Assembly (NCBI RefSeq): GCF_001746295.1
Contig: NZ_MJAH01000016.1
Coordinates: forward strand, 93,178-157,177
Length of the DNA: 64,000 bases
Direction of reading: 5' to 3'
DNA from: Streptomyces sp. LUP47B
Lineage (GTDB): Bacteria; Actinomycetota; Actinomycetes; Streptomycetales; Streptomycetaceae
Each line of letters begins with the position of its first letter. Within the stretch, counting starts at the first letter, position 1. The position numbers and the translations under genes were made by a program. Below the pieces are notes generated by a model. The model saw nothing but the letters and a program-made list of their open reading frames with translations, searched no databases and was not told the origin of the DNA. Below are positions 1 to 8,498 of the stretch, piece by piece.

Positions 1-295
1 CCGGGGAGCCGGTCGCGTCGAAGCCGCTCCTGGCGAACTCCGCCGCGTGCTCGGAGTAATTGCGCCCCACGCAGAAGAGGTTTCGTGCGGGGATCAGGGG
101 GGCCAGCAACCGACCGTCGACGGCCTGCCGGTCGACCGTCAGACGGGCGACCGCTCCGGGGCCCGCGTCGATGACCTGCCGCAGGTCGCTCACGGGGGCA
201 CCGGTGTCGGCGAAGCTCACGGGGCGGGTCGTTCCGCGCTCGTCCACGGCGCACACCCGCACGCCGTCCCTGCCGTGAATCCTTGCGAAGCGCAC
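1..295 (-). CDS. FAH (fumarylacetoacetate hydrolase) family protein, N-terminal part
   Basis: The gene runs off the left edge, so only about 98 N-terminal residues are visible. They carry the motif N-L-F-C-V-G-R-N-Y-S-E-H-A-A-E that opens the FAH catalytic domain in bacterial acylpyruvate hydrolases and 2-hydroxyhepta-2,4-diene-1,7-dioate isomerases. The start is GTG at 295, with AGGAGG at 300-305 as ribosome binding site. It is divergent from a FadR-type GntR regulator and shares with it a spacer holding two copies of a tandem 8-bp repeat, so control by that regulator is likely. The substrate cannot be named because the metal-binding core lies outside the window. Confidence 0.8.
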   Translation of the reverse strand, partial: MRFARIHGRDGVRVCAVDERGTTRPVSFADTGAPVSDLRQVIDAGPGAVARLTVDRQAVDGRLLAPLIPARNLFCVGRNYSEHAAEFARSGFDATGSP

Positions 296-305
296 CGCAC
301 CTCCT

Positions 306-323
306 GAACCAATGGGAACCAAT
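306..323. promoter_or_regulatory. Candidate GntR operator, copy 1
   Basis: The site reads GAACCAATGGGAACCAAT, a tandem repeat of GAACCAAT with a 10-bp period (one helical turn). It sits just upstream of the FAH ribosome binding site. A near-identical copy in the opposite orientation lies at 415-432. Confidence 0.6.
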
Positions 324-414
324 TCTGTATATTGGCTCGTATCGGTGAGTCTAGGTTCAGGTTTCCGCGGGGTCAATAGAGTGTTTCTCGCGATCGATCA
401 ACGGGGGTGGTAAT

Positions 415-432
415 ATTGGTTCTCATTGGTTC
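415..432. promoter_or_regulatory. Candidate GntR operator, copy 2
   Basis: The site reads ATTGGTTCTCATTGGTTC, the reverse complement of copy 1 with one mismatch. It ends five bases before the AGGAG of the GntR gene. Binding here would block expression of the regulator, and binding at the first copy would block the FAH gene. The assignment to this regulator is inferred from position. Confidence 0.6.
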
Positions 433-446
433 GGAAAGGAGTGGAG

Positions 447-1121
447 ATGGATCTCGTTGTCGGGCCCGCCGCCCTCGTGCTCAAGCACGTGGAAGAGGTC
501 ATCAGCGCGGGCGGCCTCAAGCCCGGCGACCGCCTGCCCACGGAACGGGACTTGGCGGAGGCCACCGGGGTGGGCCGCGCCGCGGTCCGCTCCGCCCTGC
601 AGAACCTGGAGTCCCGTGGCCTCGTGCTGCGCCACGTCGGCCGCGGCACCTTCGTGGCTCCGGACGAGACCGCTCATGCAGGGACATCCGAGAACCAGCC
701 GAGCCCCGCTGAGATCATGGCCGCACGCCTGGTACTGGAACCGGAACTGATGCCCCTCGCGGTTGCCTCCGCCACCGGTGCGGACCTCGCGGAGATGGAG
801 CGCTGTCTGCGCGGCGGCGAACAGGCATCGAGCTCCGAAGAGTTCGAACGCTGGGACACCGCTCTGCATCACAGCTTCGCCGTCGCCACGCACAACACAG
901 TCCTGATCTCTGTCAGCTCCATGCTCGTCGACGCCCGACGCCAGCCGATCTGGGGCGGACTCAAGCGCCGCAGTTTCAACCCCGAACGCCACCGCTGCTA
1001 CTGCACCGAACACCAACAGATCGTCGCTGCCGTCCGTGAACGAGACCCGCAAGCCGCTCGTGACGCCATGCGCGAACACCTCCATCAGGTGCGCCGCGTC
1101 CTGCTCGGCGACCACATCTGA
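447..1121 (+). CDS. FadR-subfamily GntR transcriptional regulator
   Basis: A 224-residue protein. Residues 7-72 form a GntR winged helix with the signature L-P-T-E-R-D-L-A-E, and residues of about 90-215 form an all-helical FCD effector domain. FCD domains bind small carboxylates with a metal, and these regulators usually repress catabolic operons. ATG 447 is preferred over an in-frame TTG at 426 because AGGAG at 437-441 is correctly spaced. Tandem repeats in the upstream spacer suggest control of itself and of the divergent FAH gene. The CMD-family gene downstream is probably in the same catabolic unit. Confidence 0.88.
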   Translation: MDLVVGPAALVLKHVEEVISAGGLKPGDRLPTERDLAEATGVGRAAVRSALQNLESRGLVLRHVGRGTFVAPDETAHAGTSENQPSPAEIMAARLVLEPELMPLAVASATGADLAEMERCLRGGEQASSSEEFERWDTALHHSFAVATHNTVLISVSSMLVDARRQPIWGGLKRRSFNPERHRCYCTEHQQIVAAVRERDPQAARDAMREHLHQVRRVLLGDHI

Positions 1122-1217
1122 CAGCCGTCGACCGCAACCTCTCGCAGCGCGGCCGCAGCAGCGTGCCACCGCCGGCGATCGCGAATACTGCGTCCACCAC
1201 GAAGAGGACAAAATCCC

Positions 1218-1658
1218 GTGACCACCGACTCCCGGAACCCCGCCGCCGCGTCCGGCCGCACCACACATCGCGAGACCTTCGAGGCCGGTCTGGCCGTACG
1301 CAGAGCCGTGATGGGCGACGACTTCGTCGAGCGTTCGCTCACCCAGGCCAGCGACTTCACCCGCCCCATGCAGGAACTGGTGACCGAGTACTGCTGGGGC
1401 ACAGTGTGGGACCGTCCCGGCCTGGAGCGGAGCACCCGAAGCCTGTTGAACCTCGCCATGCTGACCGTACTGGGCCGCACCAATGAGTTCGCCTCACACG
1501 TACGCGGGGCCCTGACCAACGGGGTGAGCGTCCAGGAGATCCAGGAGGTCCTTCTGCAGACGGCGATCTACGCCGGTGTCCCCGCCGCCCTGGAGTCGTT
1601 CCGGGTCGCCGAACAGGTGATCCGCGAGGTGAACGGCGAACATGATGAGCCGTCATGA
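1218..1658 (+). CDS. Carboxymuconolactone decarboxylase (CMD) family protein
   Basis: A 146-residue protein of the size and pattern of PcaC-type 4-carboxymuconolactone decarboxylases, enzymes of the protocatechuate branch of the beta-ketoadipate pathway. Supporting stretches are E-Y-C-W-G-T-V-W near residue 54, the helix L-L-N-L-A-M-L near 77, and the C-terminal E-V-L-L-Q-T-A-I-Y-A-G-V-P-A. There is no CxxC pair, so it is not an AhpD-type peroxidase. The start is GTG 1218 with GAAGAGGA upstream. It lies 96 bp behind the GntR gene, in the same direction. The true lactone substrate is not known. Confidence 0.82.
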   Translation: MTTDSRNPAAASGRTTHRETFEAGLAVRRAVMGDDFVERSLTQASDFTRPMQELVTEYCWGTVWDRPGLERSTRSLLNLAMLTVLGRTNEFASHVRGALTNGVSVQEIQEVLLQTAIYAGVPAALESFRVAEQVIREVNGEHDEPS

Positions 1659-1799
1659 CTCCATGTGGCCGGGGCAGGGAGGGCGGGGAGGAAGGCGCCC
1701 ACCGTGGCCGCACTCGCACGGAACGCCGGATGCTCAGACGGCCGGCGATGTTGAAGCCGCGGACGAATAGTTTTCGCTCGCCCCGTCAGGCTGACTGGG

Positions 1800-2279
1800 C
1801 CGCGGCCCCTGAACCACACGAAAGAGGAACTGCCCATCCTGCATGACACGTTGATCCGTCTGAAGGTCAAGTGCCTGCCGGGCGACCGCGACCCGAAACC
1901 GGTCTGGCTGTGGTGCTCGGCCACCGCCGGCACACCGGCGGACGTGGAGCCCTGGTGGCAGTCCTTCCTGCGCAGATTCGACCTCGAGCACACCTTCCGG
2001 CTCATGAAACAGACCCTCGGCTGGACCGCCCCGAAGGTCCGTCACGCGGACACCGCCAACCTGTGGACCTGGCTCATCATCGCCGCCCACACCCAGCTCC
2101 GCCTCGCCCGGCCCCTCGCCGAGGACCTCCGCCGTCCTTGGGAGCGACCCGCCGAGTCTCGCCGGCTCACTCCCGCCCGGGTGCGGCGGGGGTTTCGCAA
2201 CGTCCGCGCGACCACGGCGAGGCTGTCGCACGGCTCCTGCCCGGTGAAAGTCAAGACTGCTTCTTGGGCGTGTGATTGA
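1800..2279 (+). pseudogene. Transposase C-terminal remnant (NF041680-like, IS4/DDE fold)
   Basis: The reading frame holds only the last third of a transposase common in Streptomyces. The landmarks K-P-V-W-L-W, W-W-Q-S-F-L-R-R-F-D-L-E-H-T-F-R and K-Q-T-L-G-W-T-A-P-K surround the final catalytic Glu region. There is no proper start, and the normal Lys/Pro-rich tail is replaced after about residue 120. The preceding 140 bases (1659-1799) hold nothing recognisable. The accessory gene often found with this family has a damaged copy at 8947-9448, so both may derive from one element. Confidence 0.7.
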
Positions 2280-2306
2280 TGAACCAGGTGTCGCTCCCGA
2301 ACCAGC

Positions 2307-2792
2307 TCAGCCGGAGGTGCCGGGCGCTGAGCCCGGCCGGAGGCTGTCGTGCAGGTGGGCGAGGAGACCGCCTGTCAGGGCAGCCAGCTGGGTCACCTGG
2401 TGCGGCGACAAGGTATCGAAGACGAGTCTGCGAACTGCTTCGACGTGGCTGGGGGCGGCCTGTTCGATGGCGGCTCGGCCGACGGGTGTGAGGCGGAACG
2501 TGGCACCACGCCGGTCGGTCTCGCACTCCTCCCGTTCAACCAAGCCCCGCCGCTGCATCCGGGCGAGTTGGTGGGAGAGGCGGCTCTGTTCCCAGGCGAG
2601 AGAGGCGCCGAGAGCGCGGGCGCGCAGCCGGTGGTCGGGGGCGTCGTGGAGGCGGCCGAGTACCTCGTAGTCGGCGAGGGAGATGCCGTGCTCGTCCTGG
2701 AGCTGCCGGCCCAGTACGGCTTGGAGCTGCGCGGTCAGGTTGATCAGCCCGCGCCATGCTTGCTGTTCCTCGGTCGTCAGCCACGTGGTCAT
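2307..2792 (-). CDS. MarR family transcriptional regulator
   Basis: A 161-residue winged-helix protein. Residues of about 35-130 carry the MarR core, including R-A-L-G-A-S-L-A-W-E-Q-S-R-L-S-H-Q recognition helix and the wing D-R-R-G-A-T-F-R-L-T. It is divergent from a zinc-less MDR oxidoreductase followed by pirin, a common arrangement for regulators of quinone or electrophile responses. A 33-bp imperfect palindrome between the two starts is the likely operator. Start ATG 2792; no ligand can be inferred. Confidence 0.9.
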   Translation of the reverse strand: MTTWLTTEEQQAWRGLINLTAQLQAVLGRQLQDEHGISLADYEVLGRLHDAPDHRLRARALGASLAWEQSRLSHQLARMQRRGLVEREECETDRRGATFRLTPVGRAAIEQAAPSHVEAVRRLVFDTLSPHQVTQLAALTGGLLAHLHDSLRPGSAPGTSG

Positions 2793-2813
2793 GAGGGCAG
2801 CCTAGTGGAATGA

Positions 2814-2846
2814 ATGACACATCATGTAGATTGCATGATGAGTCAT
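2814..2846. promoter_or_regulatory. MarR operator palindrome
   Basis: The arms ATGACACATCATG and CATGATGAGTCAT are inverted repeats of 13 bp with one mismatch and a 7-bp spacer. They lie between the divergent MarR and MDR starts, where one dimer could control both promoters. Confidence 0.7.
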
Positions 2847-2884
2847 GTACTGACGTTGCTCGGTCCGGAGCGCTGGGAGCAGCC

Positions 2885-3811
2885 ATGAGAGCCGTCACTG
2901 TGAGCCAGTTCGGCATTCCGCCCGTGGTGCGCGACGACCTGCCCGAGCCGACCGCTGGGCCCGGGCAGGTGCTCGTCCGTGTGCGGGCGTCGTCGGTGAA
3001 CTGGCTCGATGCGGACATGGTTCACGGGATGCTCACGGAGACCATGCCGCACAAGCTGCCGATCACTCTCGGCCGGGATTTCGCCGGGATCGTGGAAGCG
3101 GTGGGTCACGGAGTGCGCACCCTCGAGGTCGGCGACGAGGTTTTCGGGGAGGTTCCGGTGGGGGAGCCGGCCCACGAGGGTGCCTGGGCCGAGCTCATCG
3201 CGACCGGCGAGCACACGCTCATTCGCAAGCCCGCCGCCCTGGACACTGCCACCGCCGGGGTCGCCGCCCTGGCGGCGACCACCGCGATCATTGCGGTCGA
3301 CGCTCTGGACCTGGTGCCCGGTGAGACTGTCCTCGTGGTCGGCGCGACCGGCGGTGTCGGCGGCGTCGCGGTGCAACTCGCCCGCGCGGCCGGAGCGATC
3401 GTCCTCGCTCCGGGACTGCCCGAGGACGAGGAGTACCTGCGTGGCCTCGGAGTGAGCGAGGTCCTCCCGCGAGGAGACGACTCCACCGCCGCTCTACGCA
3501 GGGTCCGTCCTGACGGGGTGGACGCGCTGCTCGACGCGGTGACCGCGTACGAGATCACCCCGTTCGCGGACCTTGTCCGGGACGGCGGCCGGATCGCCTC
3601 ACCGACCGACGCGGCCGGCTACGGCCCCGGCCGCACCAACGTCACGCGCGGCCCGTGCACCGAGATCCTCGGCCGCGTGGCACGCCACCTGGCGGACGGC
3701 ACGATCACGATTCCTATCCACCAGAGCTACGGCCTGGCTGACGCGGCCATGGCCCTCCAAGCCCTCACCGCTCACCACACGCGCGGCAAGATCGCCGTGC
3801 GCGTCGCCTGA
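2885..3811 (+). CDS. Zinc-independent MDR family NAD(P)H oxidoreductase (quinone oxidoreductase-like)
   Basis: A 308-residue medium-chain reductase. It has an N-terminal GroES-like domain (S-S-V-N-W-L-D, F-A-G-I-V-E-A-V-G) and a Rossmann domain with V-V-G-A-T-G-G-V-G-G near residue 155 for NADP. The structural and catalytic zinc ligands of alcohol dehydrogenases are absent, as in QorA-like enone/quinone reductases. ATG 2885 begins the family N-terminus M-R-A-V-T-V; an upstream in-frame extension has no homology. It is followed 26 bp later by pirin, probably in one transcript controlled by the divergent MarR protein. Confidence 0.86.
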   Translation: MRAVTVSQFGIPPVVRDDLPEPTAGPGQVLVRVRASSVNWLDADMVHGMLTETMPHKLPITLGRDFAGIVEAVGHGVRTLEVGDEVFGEVPVGEPAHEGAWAELIATGEHTLIRKPAALDTATAGVAALAATTAIIAVDALDLVPGETVLVVGATGGVGGVAVQLARAAGAIVLAPGLPEDEEYLRGLGVSEVLPRGDDSTAALRRVRPDGVDALLDAVTAYEITPFADLVRDGGRIASPTDAAGYGPGRTNVTRGPCTEILGRVARHLADGTITIPIHQSYGLADAAMALQALTAHHTRGKIAVRVA

Positions 3812-3837
3812 CCCCCATACCCCTCGAAGGGGCAGTT

Positions 3838-4737
3838 ATGACCGCACAGTTCACGGGTCGGAGGACCCTGACCCGCATCACCGACAAGCAGCAGTTGGGT
3901 CCCGACGCGCAGGCCGACGACAAGGCGCTCGTCTTCGTGCCGACCGACCCGGCACTGACCGACCCGTTCCTCGCACTGGTCGAGGACTGGTTCTCCGCAC
4001 CCGGGTTCGAGTGGCATCCGCACCGCGGACTGGAGACCATCACCACCGTGGTCGACGGCGTCCTCGAGCACGGCGACAACCTCGGCCACGTCGGAGCCCT
4101 GGAGCCGGGCGAGGTGCAGTGGATGACCGCCGGGCACGGCATCATCCACCGCGAACTCGCCTACCGCAACGAGCACGCGCACGTGCTCCAGATGTGGCTC
4201 AACCTGCCCGCCGAGAAGAAGCTGACGCCGTCGCGCTACCAGGACCTGACCAGGGCCGCCATGCCCCGCCTCCACGCGCCCGGCGTCAGCATCGACGTCC
4301 ACGCTGGCACCGTCGGCGGCGTCACCGGTGCGGCCGACACCCATCATCCGGTCCAGGGCATCGTCGCCACGTTCGCCCCCGGCTCCTCCTACGACCTTCA
4401 ACTACCCGCTGACCACCGACTGTTCGCACACGTCATGGACGGGCGTCTGCTGATCGGTGGCCGGGAACTGCACGCCGGGCAGACCGGCTGGTCCGACCCG
4501 GTACCCGGCTCGGCGGAAGCGGGCCATACCGCGACGACGCTGTACCTCGCCGCCGTCGACCCCGAGCAGCGCGCCCGGGTCATGGTCTACAGCGGTACGC
4601 CTCTGCGTGAACCGGTCGCCCTCGGCGGCCCCTTCGTGATGAACACCAAGGTCGAGATCACCAAGGCGTTTACCGACTTCCACGCCGGAGCCTTCGGCCC
4701 GGTGCCGAGCCTGGCCCGTCTCGCCTACGACCGATGA
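3838..4737 (+). CDS. Pirin family protein
   Basis: A 299-residue bicupin. The metal site of pirin is visible: H-P-H-R-G near residue 60, and H-G-I-I-H-R-E about 45 residues later supply the three His and one Glu ligands. Bacterial pirins bind Fe and some act as quercetin 2,3-dioxygenases or redox sensors. The C-terminal pirin domain covers residues of about 175-280. The gene follows the MDR oxidoreductase with a short gap, fitting a MarR-controlled quinone or flavonoid response. Whether it is an enzyme cannot be decided from sequence. Confidence 0.9.
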   Translation: MTAQFTGRRTLTRITDKQQLGPDAQADDKALVFVPTDPALTDPFLALVEDWFSAPGFEWHPHRGLETITTVVDGVLEHGDNLGHVGALEPGEVQWMTAGHGIIHRELAYRNEHAHVLQMWLNLPAEKKLTPSRYQDLTRAAMPRLHAPGVSIDVHAGTVGGVTGAADTHHPVQGIVATFAPGSSYDLQLPADHRLFAHVMDGRLLIGGRELHAGQTGWSDPVPGSAEAGHTATTLYLAAVDPEQRARVMVYSGTPLREPVALGGPFVMNTKVEITKAFTDFHAGAFGPVPSLARLAYDR

Positions 4738-4898
4738 CCGGCGGCCCTCGCCCGCCCGCAGACGAGCGCCTGAGAGCAGTGACTGCCGCTTACCGAACCG
4801 ATGCACTGGACGGCAAACACGGCCTGCGCCCCCTCGGATCAGTGGATCGATGGAGGACATTAAATCCGGCAGCAGTGGCGGGAGCTGGTTATCGCCTG

Positions 4899-4954
4899 CC
4901 TTCAGACCCTGCGCGCCGCGCGCTGAAGCCGCTGCACGGTGCAGGGTCTGAAGG
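4899..4954 (+). terminator. Hairpin downstream of pirin
   Basis: CCTTCAGACCCTGC at 4899-4912 pairs perfectly with GCAGGGTCTGAAGG at 4941-4954. No T-run follows. It could end the pirin transcript or be an old IS end. The rest of 4738-5003 shows no gene. Confidence 0.45.
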
Positions 4955-5003
4955 CGGCGTTCAGGTGGGGTTCGGCGTTGTTACTCCCCAGCCCTGCATG
5001 GCC

Positions 5004-5011
5004 AATTAGGC
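5004..5011. repeat. Target site duplication, left copy
   Basis: AATTAGGC directly outside the left inverted repeat of the ISL3-type transposon; the identical octamer is at 8449-8456. Eight bases is the usual duplication for ISL3 elements. Confidence 0.9.
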
Positions 5012-5120
5012 GGTTGTGACCGCTCTTCCGTGATGGCTACGCCTTGATGATGAGACCGGCTGGACAGGGTATGCGGCCGCTCCGCCGGCAGCGGCTCCTA
5101 CGCGGTGAGTCGGCCGCCCA

Positions 5121-5738
5121 TCAACTAGCCGCATCACCGGTGCGGAAGATTCGGTCCAGGCGGTGGTCCAGGACGGCGATGGCAGACTCCGGGCTGCGCT
5201 GGCCGACGAGGATGCTGGTGCCGAGTCCCGCAGACATGGCAAGCAGGCCGGCTGCCTCCAACTGTGCGTCCACACCGGGCTCGAGCAGAGCTGCCTCTTG
5301 CGCCTGCCGGAGGAGCTGGGTTACCGCGTCTTCTGCGGCATCCGGGTTCTTGATGAAGGGTTGGGCGGCGAGTGCCTGGTCGGTCACGGCCAGAACTGCG
5401 TAGGAGGTGTAGACAAAGTGGAAGGTGCGGCTGTCCTCGTCGGTCGGCAGCGCCGCCATCAGCAGCGCCTCGATCATTTCCCGCGGACCGGGACTGTCCC
5501 CGGCGGCCCGCACACGGGCGGAGGCCCGTTCCCCGAACCTCGCTGTCAGGTGCTCCAGTCCGAAAAGCAGCAGCTTCTCCTTGGTCTCGAAGTAGTACTG
5601 CACCAGCCGCAGCGACACGCCCGCCTCTGCTGCCACATCGCGCATCCCTACGGCATGCAGCCCGCGTCGCCCGGCGACCCGGACCAGTGCCTCGGCGATC
5701 TCGGTGCGCCGTTCTGCGTGGTCCACGCGCTTGGGCAT
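5121..5738 (-). CDS. TetR/AcrR family transcriptional regulator (transposon passenger)
   Basis: A 205-residue regulator. The TetR helix-turn-helix lies at residues 10-55, with M-R-D-V-A-A-E-A-G-V-S-L-R-L-V-Q-Y-Y-F, the usual T/S-x-x-x-V-Y-Y-F variant; the C-terminal ligand domain is of the TetR_C_6 size. Start ATG 5738. It faces away from the hydrolase gene, and a 38-bp palindrome fills the spacer, so it probably represses both until an unknown ligand, perhaps the hydrolase substrate, appears. Both genes lie inside the transposon ends. Confidence 0.9.
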   Translation of the reverse strand: MPKRVDHAERRTEIAEALVRVAGRRGLHAVGMRDVAAEAGVSLRLVQYYFETKEKLLLFGLEHLTARFGERASARVRAAGDSPGPREMIEALLMAALPTDEDSRTFHFVYTSYAVLAVTDQALAAQPFIKNPDAAEDAVTQLLRQAQEAALLEPGVDAQLEAAGLLAMSAGLGTSILVGQRSPESAIAVLDHRLDRIFRTGDAAS

Positions 5739-5790
5739 CGGCCGTTTCTCCGCTCATCGTTCCACTGGTGCGGCCCCAGTAGGACCTTGA

Positions 5791-5828
5791 TGATACAGCC
5801 GTACCAACATTGTGGTACGTTCGTATCA
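5791..5828. promoter_or_regulatory. TetR operator palindrome
   Basis: TGATAC...GTATCA outer arms and GTACCA...TGGTAC inner arms share one centre, giving 16-bp half sites with three mismatches. The site covers the spacer between the divergent TetR and hydrolase starts. Confidence 0.75.
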
Positions 5829-5852
5829 CGAAAATGAGATCCGGAGGTGACC

Positions 5853-6764
5853 GTGTCCGAGACTGCTGTCCGTGCCCGAGCCGACATAGGCCGCTACGTG
5901 AGCGATGCCTGGCGCGACCGCTACTTCGCGGCCTGCGACGCGGTGTATGCACTGGGTGCACCCGCGCTCGCGGAAGAGGACGTGGAGACGTCCTTCGGTA
6001 CCACGCACGTCTACCGCTACGGCCCCGCGAACGAGGCCGCTCGATCCCGCACCCCCGTCGTCCTGGTGCACGGGGCGGGCTCCTGCTCCGCCATGTGGTA
6101 CCCGAACACCCCCGCCCTCAGCGCCGACCGCCCGGTCCACGCGATCGACACCCCGGGTGATCCCGGCCGCAGCGTGCAGCGCGAATCGATCCACCAACCC
6201 GAGCGCGCCGCACAGTGGCTGGACGAGACGCTCGCCGGACTCGGCCTCGACCGCGTGCACCTCGTCGGCACCTCCTACGGCGGATGGCTCGCCCTGAACC
6301 AGGCGCACCGCAGGCCCGGCCGCCTCGCCTCGGTCACGCTGCTCGACCCCGGCGGCCTGGAGAAAGTGGGGCTGCGCTTCTTCGTCTGGATCTTCGCCGG
6401 CCTCTTCGCGACCTTCGCGCCCAAGGCACTGCGCCCGCGGCTGGCGGCCTGGCTGGAACAGCCGGTCCTCGTCATGCCGGAACTGCGCACGATGATCAGA
6501 ACGGCCGTTCGCGCCTACCGCATACGCCGCCCGGCACCGCTTCCCCTGTCCGAGGAGGAGCTGTCCACCATCCGGACTCCGCTCTATCTGGTGCTCGGCA
6601 AGCGAAGCCTCCTCGTGCACCCGCAGCGGCAGGCGGAGCGTGTGCCGCGCCTGGTCCGCGGCGCCCGAGCCGAGATCATCTCCAACACGGGCCACGGGCC
6701 GCAGATTGACCACGCGGAGGAGATCAACCGCAGGATGCTGAACTTCATGGCATCCGTCGACTGA
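5853..6764 (+). CDS. Alpha/beta hydrolase (transposon passenger)
   Basis: A protein of about 303 residues with the alpha/beta hydrolase fold. The oxyanion strand V-L-V-H-G-A-G, the nucleophile elbow G-T-S-Y-G-G-W (Ser), an acidic region after Y-L-V-L-G-K, and the C-terminal N-T-G-H-G-P (His) supply the catalytic triad. GTG 5853 is preferred over GTG 5847 because GGAGG occupies 5843-5847. It is divergent from the TetR repressor and lies within the ISL3-type element. The substrate is unknown; ester or meta-cleavage product hydrolysis are family options. Confidence 0.85.
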   Translation: MSETAVRARADIGRYVSDAWRDRYFAACDAVYALGAPALAEEDVETSFGTTHVYRYGPANEAARSRTPVVLVHGAGSCSAMWYPNTPALSADRPVHAIDTPGDPGRSVQRESIHQPERAAQWLDETLAGLGLDRVHLVGTSYGGWLALNQAHRRPGRLASVTLLDPGGLEKVGLRFFVWIFAGLFATFAPKALRPRLAAWLEQPVLVMPELRTMIRTAVRAYRIRRPAPLPLSEEELSTIRTPLYLVLGKRSLLVHPQRQAERVPRLVRGARAEIISNTGHGPQIDHAEEINRRMLNFMASVD

Positions 6765-6873
6765 CAACCGCCCACGCCGACAGGGCCAGGACAGTGCCGA
6801 GGGATGGCCCGGTCAGAGCCTGGGCCGGTAGCGCCCGGACTGCAGGACCGTTCCGCCAGGGGATCCCTCTGGC

Positions 6874-8423
6874 ATGCGAGTGGAGACGATTGAGGACGTC
6901 CTCTTGCCGGGCCTGAACCTCAAGGTGCGGCAGCTCATGGCCGTCGACGGCAACTTGATTTCGATGCGGCGGGATGCGGGCCGCCCGGCAGGTGTCCGCA
7001 GTGCGAGCGTCCTGCCACGCGGGTCCACAGCCGATATTGGCGTCAGATATCCGAGTTACCCGTCGGCGGGCGGGGGTTGATCGTCCGCCTGCACGTGCGT
7101 CGGTTCTTCTGCGATCAGAGCCAGTGCCAACGCCGGACGTTCGTGGAACAGGTGGCGGGCCTGACCGAGCCACGCCGCCGTTCTTCACCGGCGGCACAGT
7201 CGGTGATGAGGGCGGTCGCGACGGAACTCGGCGGGCGCCCGGGTCAGCGACTGTGCGCGAAGCTGCGGCTTCACGGCCGACGGACTGCGCTGTTGGCGCA
7301 ACTGGTAGCCCCGCCGGTGCCGGCCCGCGCGCCGCGGATACTGGGCATCGACGAGTTCGCGTTCCGTAAAGGACGGACCTACGGCACCGTCCTCGTCGAC
7401 GTCGAAAACTCCAGGCCCGTAGGCGTCCTGCCCAACCGCGAGACCGGCTCGGTTGCCGACTGGCTTCAGGAGCACCCCGGCGCCGAGATCGTGTGCCGTG
7501 ACCGCCTCATGGCATTCACCAAGGCCATCAGGCAGGCGGCCCCTGACGCCCGGGAAGTCGCCGATCGCTGGCACCTCCTCCAAAACCTCTCGACGGCCGT
7601 GGAGAAAACCTGCCGCCGACACCGCGGATGCCTGCGCCGACCTGCCACCACGGACGCCGGACCGCCGCCGGCTGCCCCGGCGATTCCCCTTCTTGACCGT
7701 GTACGTCAACGCCACAGGGACGTCACCGAATTGGCCGCGGGATTGTCCCTCAGCGCCATCGGTCGCCGCCTGCAACTGGACCGCAAAACGGTACGGCGCT
7801 ACCGGCACAGCGACCTTGAGGACCTCCTCGCCTCGGCACGGGACCGGGGCGCAGGGCTCCTCGACCCGTTCACCGACTACGTGCAGCACCGTTTCCAGGC
7901 GGGCTGCACAAGTTCGATGCAGCTCTACCGCGAGTTGATCGGGCTCGGCTATGCCGGCGGCTATCACGTCGTGAACCGCTACGTGATCACTATCAGGAAG
8001 GGCACCGCAGTCCCCGCCCAGGCAGTGACGCCCAGCCCACGCACCATCACCTCATGGATCATGCGCCCGCAGGAGACACTCCGGCCCTCGGAGAGCGCGC
8101 AGCTGGAAGCCGTACGGAACGCCTGCCCGGAGATCACCGCTGCCTGCGACCTCGCATGGGAGTTCACGGACATGGCCCGTCACCGTCAGGGCCACCAACT
8201 CCGGGACTGGATCCAGAAAGCCGAGGTGAGCGGTCCTGAGGCCATCGGTGTCTTCGCCGGCTCCGTCCGTCAGGACCTCCCGGCCGTCACCGCTGGTCTC
8301 ACCCCGCCCTACAGTTCCGGCGCCGTTGAGGGGCACGTCAACAGAATCAAGACGATCAAACGGCAGATGTACAGCCGCGCCTCCTTCACCCTGCTCAGAG
8401 CCCGCATCCTCCTGCAGCCGTAG
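6874..8423 (+). pseudogene. ISL3 family transposase with N-terminal frameshift
   Basis: From about 7000 to the stop the frame encodes a clear ISL3 transposase: a C-P-Q-C zinc pair, D-E-F-A-F-R-K-G at the first catalytic Asp, D-R-W-H-L-L-Q-N-L, an HTH insertion around S-L-S-A-I-G-R-R-L, and the C-terminal G-H-V-N-R-I-K signature. The true N-terminus (E-D-V-L-L-P-G, from 6874) is in another frame; the switch is near 6995-7000, just before C-P-Q-C. This is either an inactivating indel, a sequencing error or, less likely, programmed frameshifting. Confidence 0.85.
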
Positions 8424-8448
8424 TCATCACGGAAGAGCGGTCACAACC

Positions 8449-8456
8449 AATTAGGC
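8449..8456. repeat. Target site duplication, right copy
   Basis: AATTAGGC directly outside the right inverted repeat of the ISL3-type transposon, matching 5004-5011. Confidence 0.9.
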
Positions 8457-8469
8457 CGCACATGACGAG

Positions 8470-8498
8470 GCCCCGGCTGGACGGGGAGCAGCCGGGCC
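8470..8498 (+). terminator. GC-rich hairpin right of the transposon
   Basis: CCCGGCTG at 8472-8479 pairs with CAGCCGGG at 8489-8496. Before the transposon inserted, this hairpin lay about 280 bp downstream of pirin. A second small palindrome, GGGGACA-C-TGTCCCC, is at 8594-8608. No T-run, so function is uncertain; no gene is seen in 8500-8660. Confidence 0.35.

Larger units (their letters stand above)
5012..8448 (+). mobile_element. ISL3-family transposon carrying passenger genes
   Basis: A 3437-bp unit with terminal inverted repeats at 5012-5035 and 8425-8448, identical over 24 bp and starting GGTTGTGACC. It is flanked by the direct octamer AATTAGGC. Inside are a TetR repressor, a divergent alpha/beta hydrolase and an ISL3 transposase. 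Ordinary ISL3 elements are about 1.3-1.7 kb with only the transposase, so the first 1.8 kb are cargo. The transposase is frameshifted near its zinc-binding N-terminus, so the element may now be immobile. Confidence 0.88.

Noticed and set aside
4734..5009. Small ORF overlapping the pirin stop
   Set aside because: It has no family motif or ribosome binding site, and its end is DNA containing a hairpin and the transposon target site.
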